Origin: Paraburkholderia fynbosensis
Lineage (GTDB): Bacteria; Pseudomonadota; Gammaproteobacteria; Burkholderiales; Burkholderiaceae
Reading direction: 5' to 3'
NCBI RefSeq assembly: GCF_902859935.1
Contig: NZ_CADIKI010000001.1
Location: 248,001 to 312,000 of the forward strand
Length of the DNA: 64,000 bases
In this document: piece by piece, positions 56,831 to 64,000 of the stretch
Layout: each line of letters starts with the position of its first letter
How positions within the stretch are numbered: position 1 is the first letter of the stretch
The notes under the pieces: model-generated
Database searches by the model: none
Told to the model about the DNA's origin: nothing
The model's input: only the letters and a program-made list of their open reading frames with translations
Position numbers and translations under genes: made by a program

Positions 56831-57292
56831 GTGTCCATCGCAGTCGACCAACCCGTCCCCGACTTCACCGCCCCCGCTACCGGTGGCGAGATCACGCTGT
56901 CCAAGCTGCGGGGCAAGAAGGCGGTGCTGTATTTTTACCCGAAGGACAACACGCCGGGCTGCACGACGGAAAGTCTGCAATTCCGCGATCTGTATCCGAA
57001 GTTCAGGAAGGCCGGCGCGGAAATCATCGGCGTGTCGCGCGACAGCCTGCGCTCGCATGACAATTTCAAGGCCAAGCTCGAACTGCCCTTCCCGCTGATC
57101 TCCGATCCGGAAGAAAACCTGTGCGCACTCTTCAATGTCATCAAAATGAAGAAAATGTATGGCAAAGAAGTACGGGGAATCGAGCGCTCCACGTTCCTCA
57201 TCGACGCTGAAGGGGTGCTGCGCGAGGAGTGGCGCGGCGTGAAAGTGCCCGGCCATGTCGACGATATTCTGGTGGCTGTACAAGCGCTTTGA
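56831..57292 (+). CDS. bcp: Bcp/PrxQ-type peroxiredoxin, one-Cys form
   Basis: Bcp proteins are thiol peroxidases reduced by thioredoxin. The 153-residue protein starts at a GTG (VSIAVDQPVPDF) with GGAG six bases upstream. The peroxidatic Cys is in DNTPGCTTESLQFRD. The resolving Cys five residues later in E. coli Bcp is missing (Ser-Leu in its place), so it is probably a one-Cys enzyme or uses an external thiol or the Cys in ENLCALF. An intrinsic terminator lies about 125 bases downstream. Confidence 0.9.
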   Translation: MSIAVDQPVPDFTAPATGGEITLSKLRGKKAVLYFYPKDNTPGCTTESLQFRDLYPKFRKAGAEIIGVSRDSLRSHDNFKAKLELPFPLISDPEENLCALFNVIKMKKMYGKEVRGIERSTFLIDAEGVLREEWRGVKVPGHVDDILVAVQAL

Positions 57293-57416
57293 GGCGCGTT
57301 ATATTGGGTTGCAATGAGTGCCTGTCCACCCCACATTTTCCTCCGCTGCACCCGACTTGACGGCCCCTCCACCGGGACCGTGGGAGTCGTGAGGCGCAAC
57401 GCGAGCACCCTAGGCG

Positions 57417-57453
57417 AGCCGCTTGCCCCGTACTCCGGGGCGGCGGCTTTTTT
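57417..57453 (+). terminator. Intrinsic terminator in the bcp-phoH gap
   Basis: The stem AGCCGC and GCCCC pairs with GGGGC and GCGGCT around a seven-base loop and is followed by T6. It would end the bcp transcript with a 3' untranslated region of about 150 bases, or an independent small RNA. Confidence 0.75.
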
Positions 57454-57639
57454 AATTGCGCGCAACCGTTCGTTCACTCGGCCGCGCGCTTGCATCAAGG
57501 AGCCGATCGAAGACCAGGCGAACCGGCATCTCTAGACCGAATGCGCGCCTCCGGACGCAAACTGCGTGCGCATCCACTGGCACCGGCAGAATGCGACAGG
57601 CGGCGCACGATATGCGACCCGATTAATTCGAGGGAAACC

Positions 57640-59493
57640 ATGCCTTTGCCTACTCCCCCCAGCAAGCTCGGCAATCTCCTGCCGCCTGACGAATACAAGG
57701 CCAAAGCCGCCGCGCCGGCGCGCTCCGCCGCGAAGAAACAGGCTGGCGCCGGGGAAGCCGCAGAGTCGGCCGATTACGGCCGCGCGAACGTCGCCGCACC
57801 GATGGCGCAGGCGGCGAACGCCGCAACGACACTGCGGCCTGTGCCCGTAGCATCCGCGTCGCCTGCCGCGGCCGAAGCCGCAGCGCCGGCGCGCAGCCGC
57901 AGATCGAAGCAGACCGCTGCGCTGTTGCAGCCGGTGCCGGCCGCCCGTCCGCAAGCCGAACCGGCCACGCCCGCGGCTCATCCGCAGCCGGTGGTCGCGC
58001 GTGCGCCGAGCGCGAAGCAGCCCGCAGCCGACACGCCGGTTGCGGCGCCAAGCACGCGTGGCACTAGCAAGAAACGCGGCGCGGGCGCCGAAGCGCTCGA
58101 AGTCCAGAAACTCTTCGTGCTCGACACTAACGTGCTGATGCACGATCCGAGCTGCCTGTTCCGTTTCGAGGAACACGACGTCTATCTGCCGATGATGACG
58201 TTGGAAGAACTCGACAATCACAAGAAGGGCATGTCGGAAGTCGCGCGCAACGCTCGCCAGGTGAGCCGCACGCTGGACGCGCTGGTGGCGAACGCCGGCA
58301 ACATGTCCGACGGCATTTCGCTCGCCCGTCTGGGCAGCCGCGAGGCGTCCGGGCGCCTGTACTTCCAGACCAAGCTCACCGCGATCGAGCGGGTCGAAGG
58401 TCTGCCGGAAGGCAAGGCCGACAACCAGATTCTCGGCGTGGTGCGCGCGCTGCAGCGCGATCGCGCGGATCGCCAGGTCGTGCTGGTGTCGAAAGACATC
58501 AACATGCGCATCAAGGCGCATGCGCTCGGACTGCCGGCCGAAGACTATTTCAACGACCAGGTGCTCGAAGACAGCGACCTGCTGTACTCGGGCATCCGCG
58601 CGCTGCCACAGGATTTCTGGACGAAGCACGCGAAGGGCATGGAGAGCTGGCAGGACACCAAGACCGGTACCACGTATTACAGGGTGACGGGTCCGCTGTG
58701 CGCGTCGATGCTGGTCAACGAGTTCGTCTATCTGGAGCCGCAAAACGGCGAACCGGCGTTCCATGCGCTGGTGCGCGAGTTGAACGGCAAGACGGCACTG
58801 CTGCAAACGCTGCGTGACTACGGCCACCACAAGAACAATGTGTGGGGCATCACGGCGCGCAATCGCGAGCAGAATTTCGCGCTGAACCTGCTGATGAATC
58901 CGGAAATCGACTTCGTCACGCTGCTCGGCCAGGCGGGCACCGGCAAGACGCTGGTCGCGCTCGCGGCCGGCCTTGCGCAGGTGCTCGACGACAAGCGCTA
59001 CAACGAGATCATCGTGACGCGCGCGACGGTGCCGGTCGGCGAAGACATCGGCTTCCTGCCGGGTACGGAAGAGGAAAAGATGCAGCCGTGGATGGGCGCA
59101 TTCGATGACAACCTCGAAGTCCTGCAGAAAACCGACGACGCCGCTGGCGAATGGGGCCGCGCCGCGACGCAGGAGCTAATCCGCTCGCGCCTGAAGGTCA
59201 AGAGCATGAACTTCATGCGCGGCCGTACGTTCGTGGACAAGTATCTGATCATCGACGAGGCACAGAACCTGACGCCGAAGCAGATGAAGACGCTGGTCAC
59301 GCGCGCGGGTCCGGGCACGAAGATCATCTGTCTGGGCAATATCGCGCAGATCGATACGCCTTACCTCACCGAAGGCAGTTCGGGGCTGACGTACGTGGTC
59401 GATCGCTTCAAGGGTTGGGCGCACAGCGGGCACGTGACGCTGGCGCGCGGCGAGCGCTCGCGCCTCGCCGACTACGCGTCCGAAATCCTCTAA
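57640..59493 (+). CDS. PhoH family protein with PIN domain
   Basis: This 617-residue protein is a PIN-PhoH fusion. Residues 1-150 form an Ala/Pro/Arg-rich, probably disordered stretch. The PIN nuclease domain follows (about 160-310; acidic residues in FVLDTNVLMHDP, MMTLEELDNHKKGM and VSKDINMRIKA). The PhoH ATPase is C-terminal with Walker A GQAGTGKTLVALA and Walker B YLIIDEAQNLTPKQMKTLVTRAG. Related PhoH2 proteins are RNA helicases with RNase activity. The ATG at 57640 has GAGGG upstream. A terminator follows directly. Confidence 0.9.
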   Translation: MPLPTPPSKLGNLLPPDEYKAKAAAPARSAAKKQAGAGEAAESADYGRANVAAPMAQAANAATTLRPVPVASASPAAAEAAAPARSRRSKQTAALLQPVPAARPQAEPATPAAHPQPVVARAPSAKQPAADTPVAAPSTRGTSKKRGAGAEALEVQKLFVLDTNVLMHDPSCLFRFEEHDVYLPMMTLEELDNHKKGMSEVARNARQVSRTLDALVANAGNMSDGISLARLGSREASGRLYFQTKLTAIERVEGLPEGKADNQILGVVRALQRDRADRQVVLVSKDINMRIKAHALGLPAEDYFNDQVLEDSDLLYSGIRALPQDFWTKHAKGMESWQDTKTGTTYYRVTGPLCASMLVNEFVYLEPQNGEPAFHALVRELNGKTALLQTLRDYGHHKNNVWGITARNREQNFALNLLMNPEIDFVTLLGQAGTGKTLVALAAGLAQVLDDKRYNEIIVTRATVPVGEDIGFLPGTEEEKMQPWMGAFDDNLEVLQKTDDAAGEWGRAATQELIRSRLKVKSMNFMRGRTFVDKYLIIDEAQNLTPKQMKTLVTRAGPGTKIICLGNIAQIDTPYLTEGSSGLTYVVDRFKGWAHSGHVTLARGERSRLADYASEIL

Positions 59494-59518
59494 ATTTCAG
59501 TTAGTTAGCTATACCTCG

Positions 59519-59554
59519 AAGCCGCGTCCGGAAGATTCCGGACGCGGCTTTTTT
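59519..59554 (+). terminator. Intrinsic terminator after the PhoH gene
   Basis: The stem AAGCCGCGTCCGGAA/TTCCGGACGCGGCTT with a two-to-three-base loop is followed by T6. It sits 25 bases after the stop codon. Confidence 0.88.
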
Positions 59555-59696
59555 ACGTCCTCGTACTGAACGGGCAACACTTAGCGCACGATGTTCAAGT
59601 AATTTATCAACAATTCTTGCCCGCGCCATGTGCGGCGGGCTACCATCCGGACATCGTCGTTCAGTCAACGAGTGTTTAACGCTCGCCTTGTTTGCC

Positions 59697-60929
59697 ATGC
59701 GCCGTCTCGCCTTTTCGCTGCTGTCCCTCCTGCTGCTCGCCGCCTGTGCCGACGCGCCGCAGAAGACGTCGCGCGGGTCGGGCAGCTCGGTCGTGGTGGC
59801 GAACGGCGCGTATCATGCGCCGCCGCCCGGCTTTCCGCATTTCGTCGATCACAGCATCGGCCGCGAAGAAATCTCGATTCAGGCGATGAGTCTGGTGGGC
59901 GTGCCCTACCGCTGGGGCGGCAATACGCCCGATAGCGGCTTCGATTGCAGCGGGCTGGTTCGCTATGTGGTGCTGCGTGCCGCGTCGGTGAATCTGCCGC
60001 GCACCACGGCGGACATGAGCGGACGCGGCGAATCGATCGAACCCGACGAGATCGCGCCCGGAGATCTGATCTTCTTCAACACGACCGGCCGCGCCCATTC
60101 GCATGTCGGCATTTATGTAGGGAAGCTGCGCTTCGTCAATGCACCGTCGACTGGTGGCACGGTGCGACTCGACTATCTGACCAATCCTTATTGGGCCAAG
60201 CGTTTCGACGGCATTCGCCGGGTGGCCGCCCCGGCAGCGGCACCCGTGCCGTTCGATACGCCGAATTATCAGGCTGCGGCGCCGCAGCCGGAAAGTGGCG
60301 CGCCGGTGACGCGGGCCACGCCAGCGTATGCCGGCTCGACGACGGCAACCGCGCCAGGAGTCGGAGTCGGAGCCGGAGCCGCGGTTGCGAATTCGGGCTA
60401 TGTTGCCGCGTCGCCGGTGACGCAATCGGCGGGCCGGCCGCAGCAAACGGCCCGCGTTGCCGCGACGCCGGCCGCGCCGTCGACAGCGGCGGCTCAGCCG
60501 GTCGTGACGACCGCCTCGGCCGGAACGGCCACCGTGCAAGCCGACCCATTCGAGCCACCGCCGCCGGGCATGAGCGCGGCGCAAATCCAGGCCCGCGCGG
60601 CGGGCGCCGTGGCACCGACAGCCATCCCGGCTGCCCAGGCGAGCGCGTATGATGCCCCGGTCGGCCCACCGGTTCAACCAGCGACAGCCTCGCAAACGGT
60701 CCCACGAACCACGGCCGCTCACGCGCCGGACGCCATCGACGCCGCCGCCGATGCGTTCGAGCCTCCGCCCCCCGCGGCGGTGGCCACGCGTCAGGCCCGG
60801 CAGGCACAGCAAGCCGATGCCAATGGCAGCGTGCAGATCATGCGCGCGTCCACGTCCTCGCGTAGCGTACCGGCCCCCAACCAGACCAACGACGATCCGA
60901 TCGCCCGCTTCGCCAACGGCAACTTCTGA
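59697..60929 (+). CDS. NlpC/P60 family lipoprotein (peptidoglycan hydrolase)
   Basis: This 410-residue protein has a lipoprotein signal peptide ending in LLAAC. The NlpC/P60 cysteine peptidase domain (about residues 55-180) contains the catalytic Cys in DSGFDCSGLVRYV and the His in RAHSHVGIYVG. Such enzymes cut between D-Glu and meso-DAP in cell-wall peptides. The remaining 230 residues are Ala/Pro/Thr/Gln-rich with repeats such as FEPPPPG (twice, nearly). The tail is far longer than in E. coli Spr (MepS). The ATG at 59697 is the best start. Confidence 0.88.
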   Translation: MRRLAFSLLSLLLLAACADAPQKTSRGSGSSVVVANGAYHAPPPGFPHFVDHSIGREEISIQAMSLVGVPYRWGGNTPDSGFDCSGLVRYVVLRAASVNLPRTTADMSGRGESIEPDEIAPGDLIFFNTTGRAHSHVGIYVGKLRFVNAPSTGGTVRLDYLTNPYWAKRFDGIRRVAAPAAAPVPFDTPNYQAAAPQPESGAPVTRATPAYAGSTTATAPGVGVGAGAAVANSGYVAASPVTQSAGRPQQTARVAATPAAPSTAAAQPVVTTASAGTATVQADPFEPPPPGMSAAQIQARAAGAVAPTAIPAAQASAYDAPVGPPVQPATASQTVPRTTAAHAPDAIDAAADAFEPPPPAAVATRQARQAQQADANGSVQIMRASTSSRSVPAPNQTNDDPIARFANGNF

Positions 60930-61045
60930 CGCGCAGTTGTAGCCGCACCATCGAGCGGTCCCGCGGTATCGCAGAGCCGAGGGGGCACAGCAACGCCGCC
61001 GATCTGCTATCGTCATCGATATTCTTCCGACAGCGGGTGGTGACG

Positions 61046-61852
61046 ATGGATCTCGGGCTGAAAGACAAGGTGGTGTTGATCACGGGCGGCAGTAAGGGAA
61101 TCGGCTTCGCCTGCGCCCGAGCATTCGCTCAGGAAGGCGCCAAAGTCGCGATCGTGTCGCGCGACCCCGCCAATCTCGCGCGCGCCTACGAGCAATTGAA
61201 GCAGGAAGGCTTGCACGTGCACCGGACTCGCGCCGATCTGCACGAACCGCACAGCGCCGCCGATATCGTCGAAGAAGTCAGCACCGCGGTGGGCCCGATC
61301 GACGTCCTGATCAACAGCGCCGGCGCGGCGCGTCGCTATGACCCGGAAACGCTCGATGCCGACGCGTTCAGGGCGACGATGGAAGCCAAGTATTTTCCGT
61401 ACATCTATCCGCAGCAGGAAGTGCTGCGCCGCATGGCCGAGCGCGCGAAGACCGGCGGCGGCGCGGAGCCGGGCACGATCGTCAACATCATCGGCATGGG
61501 CGGCAAGATGGCGAGCGACATCCATATCGCCGGCGGCGCCGCGAATGCAGCGCTGATGCTCGCTACTGTCGGCCTCGCCCACTACTACGCGCGCTACGGC
61601 ATCCGCATCAACGCGATCAACCCGGGAGCGACGCTGACCGAGCGCGTCGAGGAAGCGGTCAAACTGGAAGCGGCGCAACAAGGCATCGAGAACGCGGACG
61701 CGCTGGCGCGCGGACAGGCCCGGGTGCCGCTCGGACGCTATGCAAAACCGGAGGAGATTGCCGACGTCGCGCTGTTTCTGGCGAGCCGCCGCGCGAGCTA
61801 TGTAACGGGCGCGATTGTCCCGATGGACGGGGGCAGCGCGCCGCTCATTTGA
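61046..61852 (+). CDS. SDR family protein lacking the usual catalytic Tyr/Lys
   Basis: This 268-residue protein has a Rossmann fold with the SDR cofactor motif TGGSKGIG, NSAGAARRYD in place of NNAG, and the C-terminal NPGATLTERV and YVTGAIVPMDGGSAP blocks. In the active-site region the usual Ser and Tyr-x3-Lys are replaced (NIIGMGGKMASDIHIAGGAANAALM). It is thus probably not a standard oxidoreductase; it might bind NAD(P) in another role or use other residues. The ATG at 61046 begins MDLGLKDK. Its stop codon lies within a perfect palindrome (61834-61863). Confidence 0.82.
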   Translation: MDLGLKDKVVLITGGSKGIGFACARAFAQEGAKVAIVSRDPANLARAYEQLKQEGLHVHRTRADLHEPHSAADIVEEVSTAVGPIDVLINSAGAARRYDPETLDADAFRATMEAKYFPYIYPQQEVLRRMAERAKTGGGAEPGTIVNIIGMGGKMASDIHIAGGAANAALMLATVGLAHYYARYGIRINAINPGATLTERVEEAVKLEAAQQGIENADALARGQARVPLGRYAKPEEIADVALFLASRRASYVTGAIVPMDGGSAPLI

Positions 61853-61863
61853 GCGGCGCGCTG
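61834..61863. repeat. Perfect 14-base-pair palindrome spanning the SDR stop codon
   Basis: CAGCGCGCCGCTCA and its exact complement are separated by two T. The TGA stop at 61850-61852 is inside the right arm. No T run follows, so it is not a standard intrinsic terminator, though the transcript would form a very stable hairpin. Confidence 0.75.
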
Positions 61864-62007
61864 CACGTTACAACGTATGGGCGACGACTGCGTACCGAGG
61901 GTGCGAGCGTCGTTCGTGCTTTAGAGCCGCGGCGAGCGCCCCACGCGTCGTCAGCGGTGCACGCACCACGCCACGCACAGGCCCGCGCGCCGCAGCCGCT
62001 CAAGGAA

Positions 62008-63018
62008 TTACAGAAAATGGTGGCCAAACCACCAGGCCGCCGCGGACAGCACTGCCGAGGCCGGAATCGTCAGAATCCACGCCCAGACGATGTTGCCGGC
62101 CACACCCCAACGCACCGCGCTGAGCTTCTGCGTTGCGCCCACACCGACGATCGCGCCGGTAATCGTATGCGTGGTGGACACCGGAATGCCGAGCCACGAC
62201 GCAGTAAACAGCGTGATCGCCCCGCCCGACTCCGCGCAAAAACCGCCGACCGGCTTGAGCTTAGTAATTTTCTGGCCCATCGTGCGGACGATCCGCCACC
62301 CGCCGAACAGCGTGCCGAGGCCCATCGACAGATAACAGCCGCCGATTACCCATAGCGGTGGCGCGTCCGCGGACGCCGACGCGATGCCGGTCGCGATCAG
62401 CAGCATCCAGATAATGCCGATGGTTTTCTGCGCATCGTTGCCGCCGTGGCCGAGGCTATATAAACCTGCGGACACCAGTTGCAGACGCCGGAAACGACGG
62501 TCGACCTTGCTTGGCGGCGTGCGGAAATACATCCACGACACCGCCAGCATAAAGAACGAGCCGAGCACGAAGCCCAGCAGCGGCGAGATGAAAATGAACG
62601 CCACCGTCTTGAGCAGGCCGTCCATGTTGAGCGAGCCCCAGCCCGACTTGGCGAGCGCGGCGCCCACCAGCCCGCCGATCAGCGCATGCGACGAACTGGA
62701 CGGGATGCCGTAAATCCAGGTGATGACGTTCCAGCCGATCGCGCCGACCAGCGCGCCGAAGATCACGTAGTGGTCGACGATGTTGGGATCGATCGTGCCT
62801 CGGCCGACGGTCGCGGCCACTTTCAGGTGAAACACGAAATACGCGATGACGTTGAACGCCGCCGCGAAGGCCACCGCCTGCTGCGGCTTCAGCACGCCAG
62901 TGGAAACGACCGTGGCGATCGAATTCGCCGCGTCGTGGAAACCGTTCATGAAGTCGAAAATCAGCGCGACGGCGACCAGGCCGGCAACGACCCAGATGGC
63001 GAGTTGTATCGATTGCAT
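62008..63018 (-). CDS. pit: Inorganic phosphate transporter (Pit family)
   Basis: This 336-residue inner membrane protein belongs to the PiT family of low-affinity phosphate/cation symporters. The paired signature motifs are FDFMNGFHDAANSIATVVST near the N-terminus and SLGHGGNDAQKTIGIIW in the second half. About nine to ten hydrophobic segments are visible. The start codon overlaps the DUF47 stop codon by one base (TAATG). The short form (E. coli PitA has 499 residues) is typical of the DUF47-linked group. Confidence 0.92.
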   Translation of the reverse strand: MQSIQLAIWVVAGLVAVALIFDFMNGFHDAANSIATVVSTGVLKPQQAVAFAAAFNVIAYFVFHLKVAATVGRGTIDPNIVDHYVIFGALVGAIGWNVITWIYGIPSSSSHALIGGLVGAALAKSGWGSLNMDGLLKTVAFIFISPLLGFVLGSFFMLAVSWMYFRTPPSKVDRRFRRLQLVSAGLYSLGHGGNDAQKTIGIIWMLLIATGIASASADAPPLWVIGGCYLSMGLGTLFGGWRIVRTMGQKITKLKPVGGFCAESGGAITLFTASWLGIPVSTTHTITGAIVGVGATQKLSAVRWGVAGNIVWAWILTIPASAVLSAAAWWFGHHFL

Positions 63019-63644
63019 TATGCGTTTTCCAGCACAATGCCTTCGATGATGTTCGCTACATCTTCACATTTGTCCGTGATCGTCTCGAGCAATTCGTAGA
63101 TTGCTTTCAGCTTGATCAGGGTCTTGACGTTGTCTTCCTCGCGGAAGAGCTTGGACATTGCCGAGCGCAGCACACGGTCGGCTTCCGATTCCAGACGGTC
63201 GATTTCCTCGCACGCCTTGAGAATCTGGCTAGCCTGCTTCATGTCCGACAGCAGGCTGACTGCGAACTGCACGCGCTCCGACGTTGCCGTGCAGATGTGC
63301 GCGAGCTGGCTGGCTTCCGAGGTCACCGCCTGCACGTCGTACAGCGAGATAGCGGTGGCGACGTCCTCCATCAGATCGAGGATGTCGTCCATCGTGGTGA
63401 TCAGCTTGTGGATCTCATCGCGGTCGAGCGGCGTGATGAAGGTCTTGTGCAGCAGGTCGATGGTTTCGTGCGTGAGCTTGTCAGCGGCCTTCTCGGCTTT
63501 TTGCACGTTTTGCTTATGGGTTTCCGCCTCTTGCAGATTGTCAATCAGCAGTTCGAGTTCGCGGCTCGCCGAGACGATACATGCTGCGTGTGCATTGAAA
63601 ATTTCAAAGAACTTGCCCTCGGTGGGCATGAATCGACCGAACAT
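63018..63644 (-). CDS. DUF47 family protein (PhoU-like Pit accessory)
   Basis: This 208-residue all-helical protein is of the DUF47/PhoU-like family. It begins MFGRFMPTEGKFFEIFNAHA and has the conserved HKTFITPLDRDEIHKLITTMDDILDLMEDVA block with acidic metal-binding residues. Such proteins are always next to pit and are thought to modulate phosphate uptake. It overlaps pit by one base. The upstream gap to dnaB has a possible TACAAT -10 element (63692-63697). Confidence 0.92.
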   Translation of the reverse strand: MFGRFMPTEGKFFEIFNAHAACIVSASRELELLIDNLQEAETHKQNVQKAEKAADKLTHETIDLLHKTFITPLDRDEIHKLITTMDDILDLMEDVATAISLYDVQAVTSEASQLAHICTATSERVQFAVSLLSDMKQASQILKACEEIDRLESEADRVLRSAMSKLFREEDNVKTLIKLKAIYELLETITDKCEDVANIIEGIVLENA

Positions 63645-63758
63645 TGGGATCCCGAAAATTGGTCACGTAATGGCTGACATAAAACCGCCATATTGTACCG
63701 TTGCGGGGCTTGTGTCGCACTTTGAAAGCGCCGTTACAACAGGCGCCTGTTTGTAGCT

Positions 63759-64000
63759 TTACTCGCTGTAGAAATTCTGCGCACCGGCAAAATTGTCGAA
63801 CTTCGTAAATTGGCCATGGAACGTCAGCCGTACGGGGCCAATCGGGCCATTCCGCTGTTTACCGATGATGATTTCGGCGGTGCCCTTGTCCGGGCTGTCC
63901 GGGTTATAGACTTCGTCGCGGTAAATGAACAAGATCACGTCCGCGTCCTGCTCGATAGCGCCGGATTCACGCAGGTCGGACATGATGGGTCGCTTGTTGG
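63759..64000 (-). CDS. dnaB: Replicative DNA helicase DnaB (3' end only)
   Basis: The frame enters from the right edge and ends at 63759. The about 80 residues are the C-terminus of Dna[24 protein letters not shown], then [29 protein letters not shown] and the final GAQNFYSE. The [13 protein letters not shown] block is the H4 region of the RecA-like motor. The rest of the protein lies outside the window. Confidence 0.93.
   Translation of the reverse strand, partial: NKRPIMSDLRESGAIEQDADVILFIYRDEVYNPDSPDKGTAEIIIGKQRNGPIGPVRLTFHGQFTKFDNFAGAQNFYSE

Noticed and set aside
57314..57535. A 73-codon plus-strand frame between bcp and the PhoH gene
   Set aside because: It spans a strong intrinsic terminator (57417-57453) and has no clear ribosome binding site.

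Overview
The window reads as a stretch of chromosome from a beta-proteobacterium of the Burkholderia/Paraburkholderia group. This is inferred from the high GC content, the class I PHA operon with phaR, the surE-pcm-nlpD-rpoS block, the Burkholderia-type L-Ara4N (arn) cluster, a zinc-independent L31B and many alanine-rich linkers. No database search was run. There is no insertion sequence, integrase, prophage, CRISPR array, rRNA or tRNA. The region is core genome, and most genes lie in tight operons.

Layout. 1-5.2 kb (minus): polyhydroxybutyrate genes phaC-phaA-phaB-phaR, with a good sigma70 promoter before phaC. 5.6-8.6 kb: pgeF and rluD (minus), divergent from bamD. 8.7-15 kb (minus): rlmD, a PolB-type exonuclease, then surE-pcm-nlpD-rpoS. 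15.2-20.7 kb: a quinone oxidoreductase (plus), a nitrate/sulfonate/taurine-type ABC importer and a CaiB/BaiF CoA-transferase (minus). 20.8-25.2 kb (minus): the recombination/replication group dnaX-ybaB-recR with the 4.5S RNA gene ffs upstream. 25.6-34.6 kb (plus): trxA, rho, a MerR regulator with its MFS exporter, mtfA, rpmE2, a GT39-like membrane glycosyltransferase and a MATE exporter. 34.8-37.2 kb: a MerR/carboxymuconolactone-decarboxylase pair, a ComEA-like protein and a YidB protein. 37.3-41.4 kb: clpB with a sigma32-type promoter, then an NsrR-like regulator divergent from a truncated globin with an NsrR-box-like dyad between them. 41.5-48 kb (minus): moaE, moaD, moeA, thrC, hom and an AlaT-type aminotransferase. 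48.5-56.7 kb (plus): an Mth938-like protein, then the Ara4N lipid A modification genes. 56.8-61.9 kb (plus): bcp, a PIN-PhoH protein, an NlpC/P60 lipoprotein and an SDR. 62-64 kb (minus): Pit phosphate transporter, its DUF47 partner and the 3' end of dnaB.

How the genes work together. PhaA, PhaB and PhaC form the acetyl-CoA to PHB route under PhaR. ArnT, an ArnE-like protein, ArnB, ArnC, separate formyltransferase and dehydrogenase proteins (fused as ArnA in enterics) and ArnD together provide a nearly complete Ara4N pathway. NsrR and the globin suggest a nitric oxide response. Hom and ThrC make threonine, and MoeA, MoaD and MoaE serve molybdopterin synthesis.

I found no convincing undescribed multi-gene system. 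The most interesting signals are regulatory or structural: a helically phased A-tract array at 48165-48230, an NsrR-like box, a MerR-type 19-bp-spacer promoter that implies a nearly leaderless mRNA, a perfect 14-bp-stem palindrome spanning a stop codon, the split ArnA, and an SDR protein without the usual catalytic Tyr/Lys motif.
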